Shown piece after piece: positions 63,909 to 64,000 of a stretch of DNA of 64,000 nt. Numbering within the stretch: position 1 is the stretch's first letter; every line of letters starts with the position of its first letter. The position numbers and the translations under genes are program-made. Source of the DNA: Streptomyces sp. MMG1533 (GTDB taxonomy: Bacteria > Actinomycetota > Actinomycetes > Streptomycetales > Streptomycetaceae); contig NZ_LGDG01000216.1 in NCBI RefSeq assembly GCF_001279775.1, forward strand, positions 29,540 to 93,539, given 5' to 3'. The notes beneath the pieces were generated by a model. The model searched no databases. It saw only the letters and a program-made list of their open reading frames with translations, and had not been told where the DNA came from.

Positions 63909-64000
63909 GGCGGGGGCGGTGATTGCGCGCGCGACGGATCTTAGGCGGCCCCCAGGATTTGCCGCCCCGCCGGGGGTTTCGCCCCCCCAGGCGTTTTCCC
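63909..64000. other. Right edge, no gene seen
   Basis: The last 92 bp carry a GC-rich inverted element (CCGCCCCGCCGGGGG...CCCCCCCAGGCG) and no supported gene. Confidence 0.5.

Overview
The window is high-GC DNA from a Streptomyces chromosome. The evidence is the strong G/C bias at third codon positions, frequent GTG starts, a SigB/SigF-type sigma partner-switching module, Rpf/LysM wall hydrolases, roadblock proteins, and the tRNA-Leu(UAA) gene bldA, which decodes the rare UUA codon. Gene order from purE/purK through the peptide transporter, sigI module, hut genes, pobA/bldA, ndh, ppx, divIC, eno and rpfA to mazG matches, as far as I remember it, the core region around SCO3059-SCO3104 of S. 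coelicolor. This is mostly core chromosome; I see no prophage, integrated plasmid, CRISPR array or secondary-metabolite cluster.

Layout. 1-2001: purE (partial) and purK, divergent from a GtrA-like membrane protein. 2039-4031: OmpR-type two-component system. 4346-7494: POT peptide transporter and a secreted hydrolase carrying a TTA codon, then a GC-rich 11-bp tandem repeat. 7732-11786: four genes for exported cell-surface proteins; the outer two share a domain and end in sortase signals (LAETG and LPQTG). 11947-14269: anti-sigma, anti-anti-sigma and sigma factor. 14553-16100: a sigma-like/zinc-finger/membrane/ricin-lectin fusion. 16160-16596: a broken AraC-type regulator and a 19-bp inverted repeat. 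16619-22138: histidine-utilisation operon hutU-(M20 hydrolase)-hutF-hutI. 22319-23713: PLP decarboxylase. 23883-26125: four genes with three roadblock proteins and a PATAN/DUF4388-like protein, but no GTPase.

26873-32804 is the most interesting part. A histidine-ammonia-lyase-family enzyme that lacks the Ala-Ser-Gly triad needed for the MIO cofactor is translationally coupled to an RpiR regulator. It is divergent from a complete betaine-type (OpuC-like) ABC transporter. A MIO-less HAL relative beside a quaternary-ammonium importer suggests uptake and trimethylamine-eliminating breakdown of ergothioneine or a related histidine betaine. This is an inference, not proof.

32873-41833: small membrane protein, cystathionine beta-synthase, SGNH hydrolase, thiolase, small proteins, Bax-inhibitor-1-like protein and pobA. 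41986-42069: bldA. 42511-45809: ABC exporter pair. 45874-48816: CFA-synthase-like methyltransferase and NDH-2 with two Rex-like operators upstream. 49566-53021: ppx, DUF501, divIC and eno. 53349-55418: rpfA, preceded by a c-di-AMP (ydaO) riboswitch, and rpfC. 55569-63908: CYP107U1-like P450, MazG, SurA-like lipoprotein, DUF1906 protein, Ser/Thr kinase with a membrane partner, and an N6-methylase-like protein with an altered motif IV.

Most genes are set in short operons with 4-bp ATGA/GTGA overlaps. Start codons were chosen from ribosome-binding sites, so several proteins are shorter than the maximal open frame.
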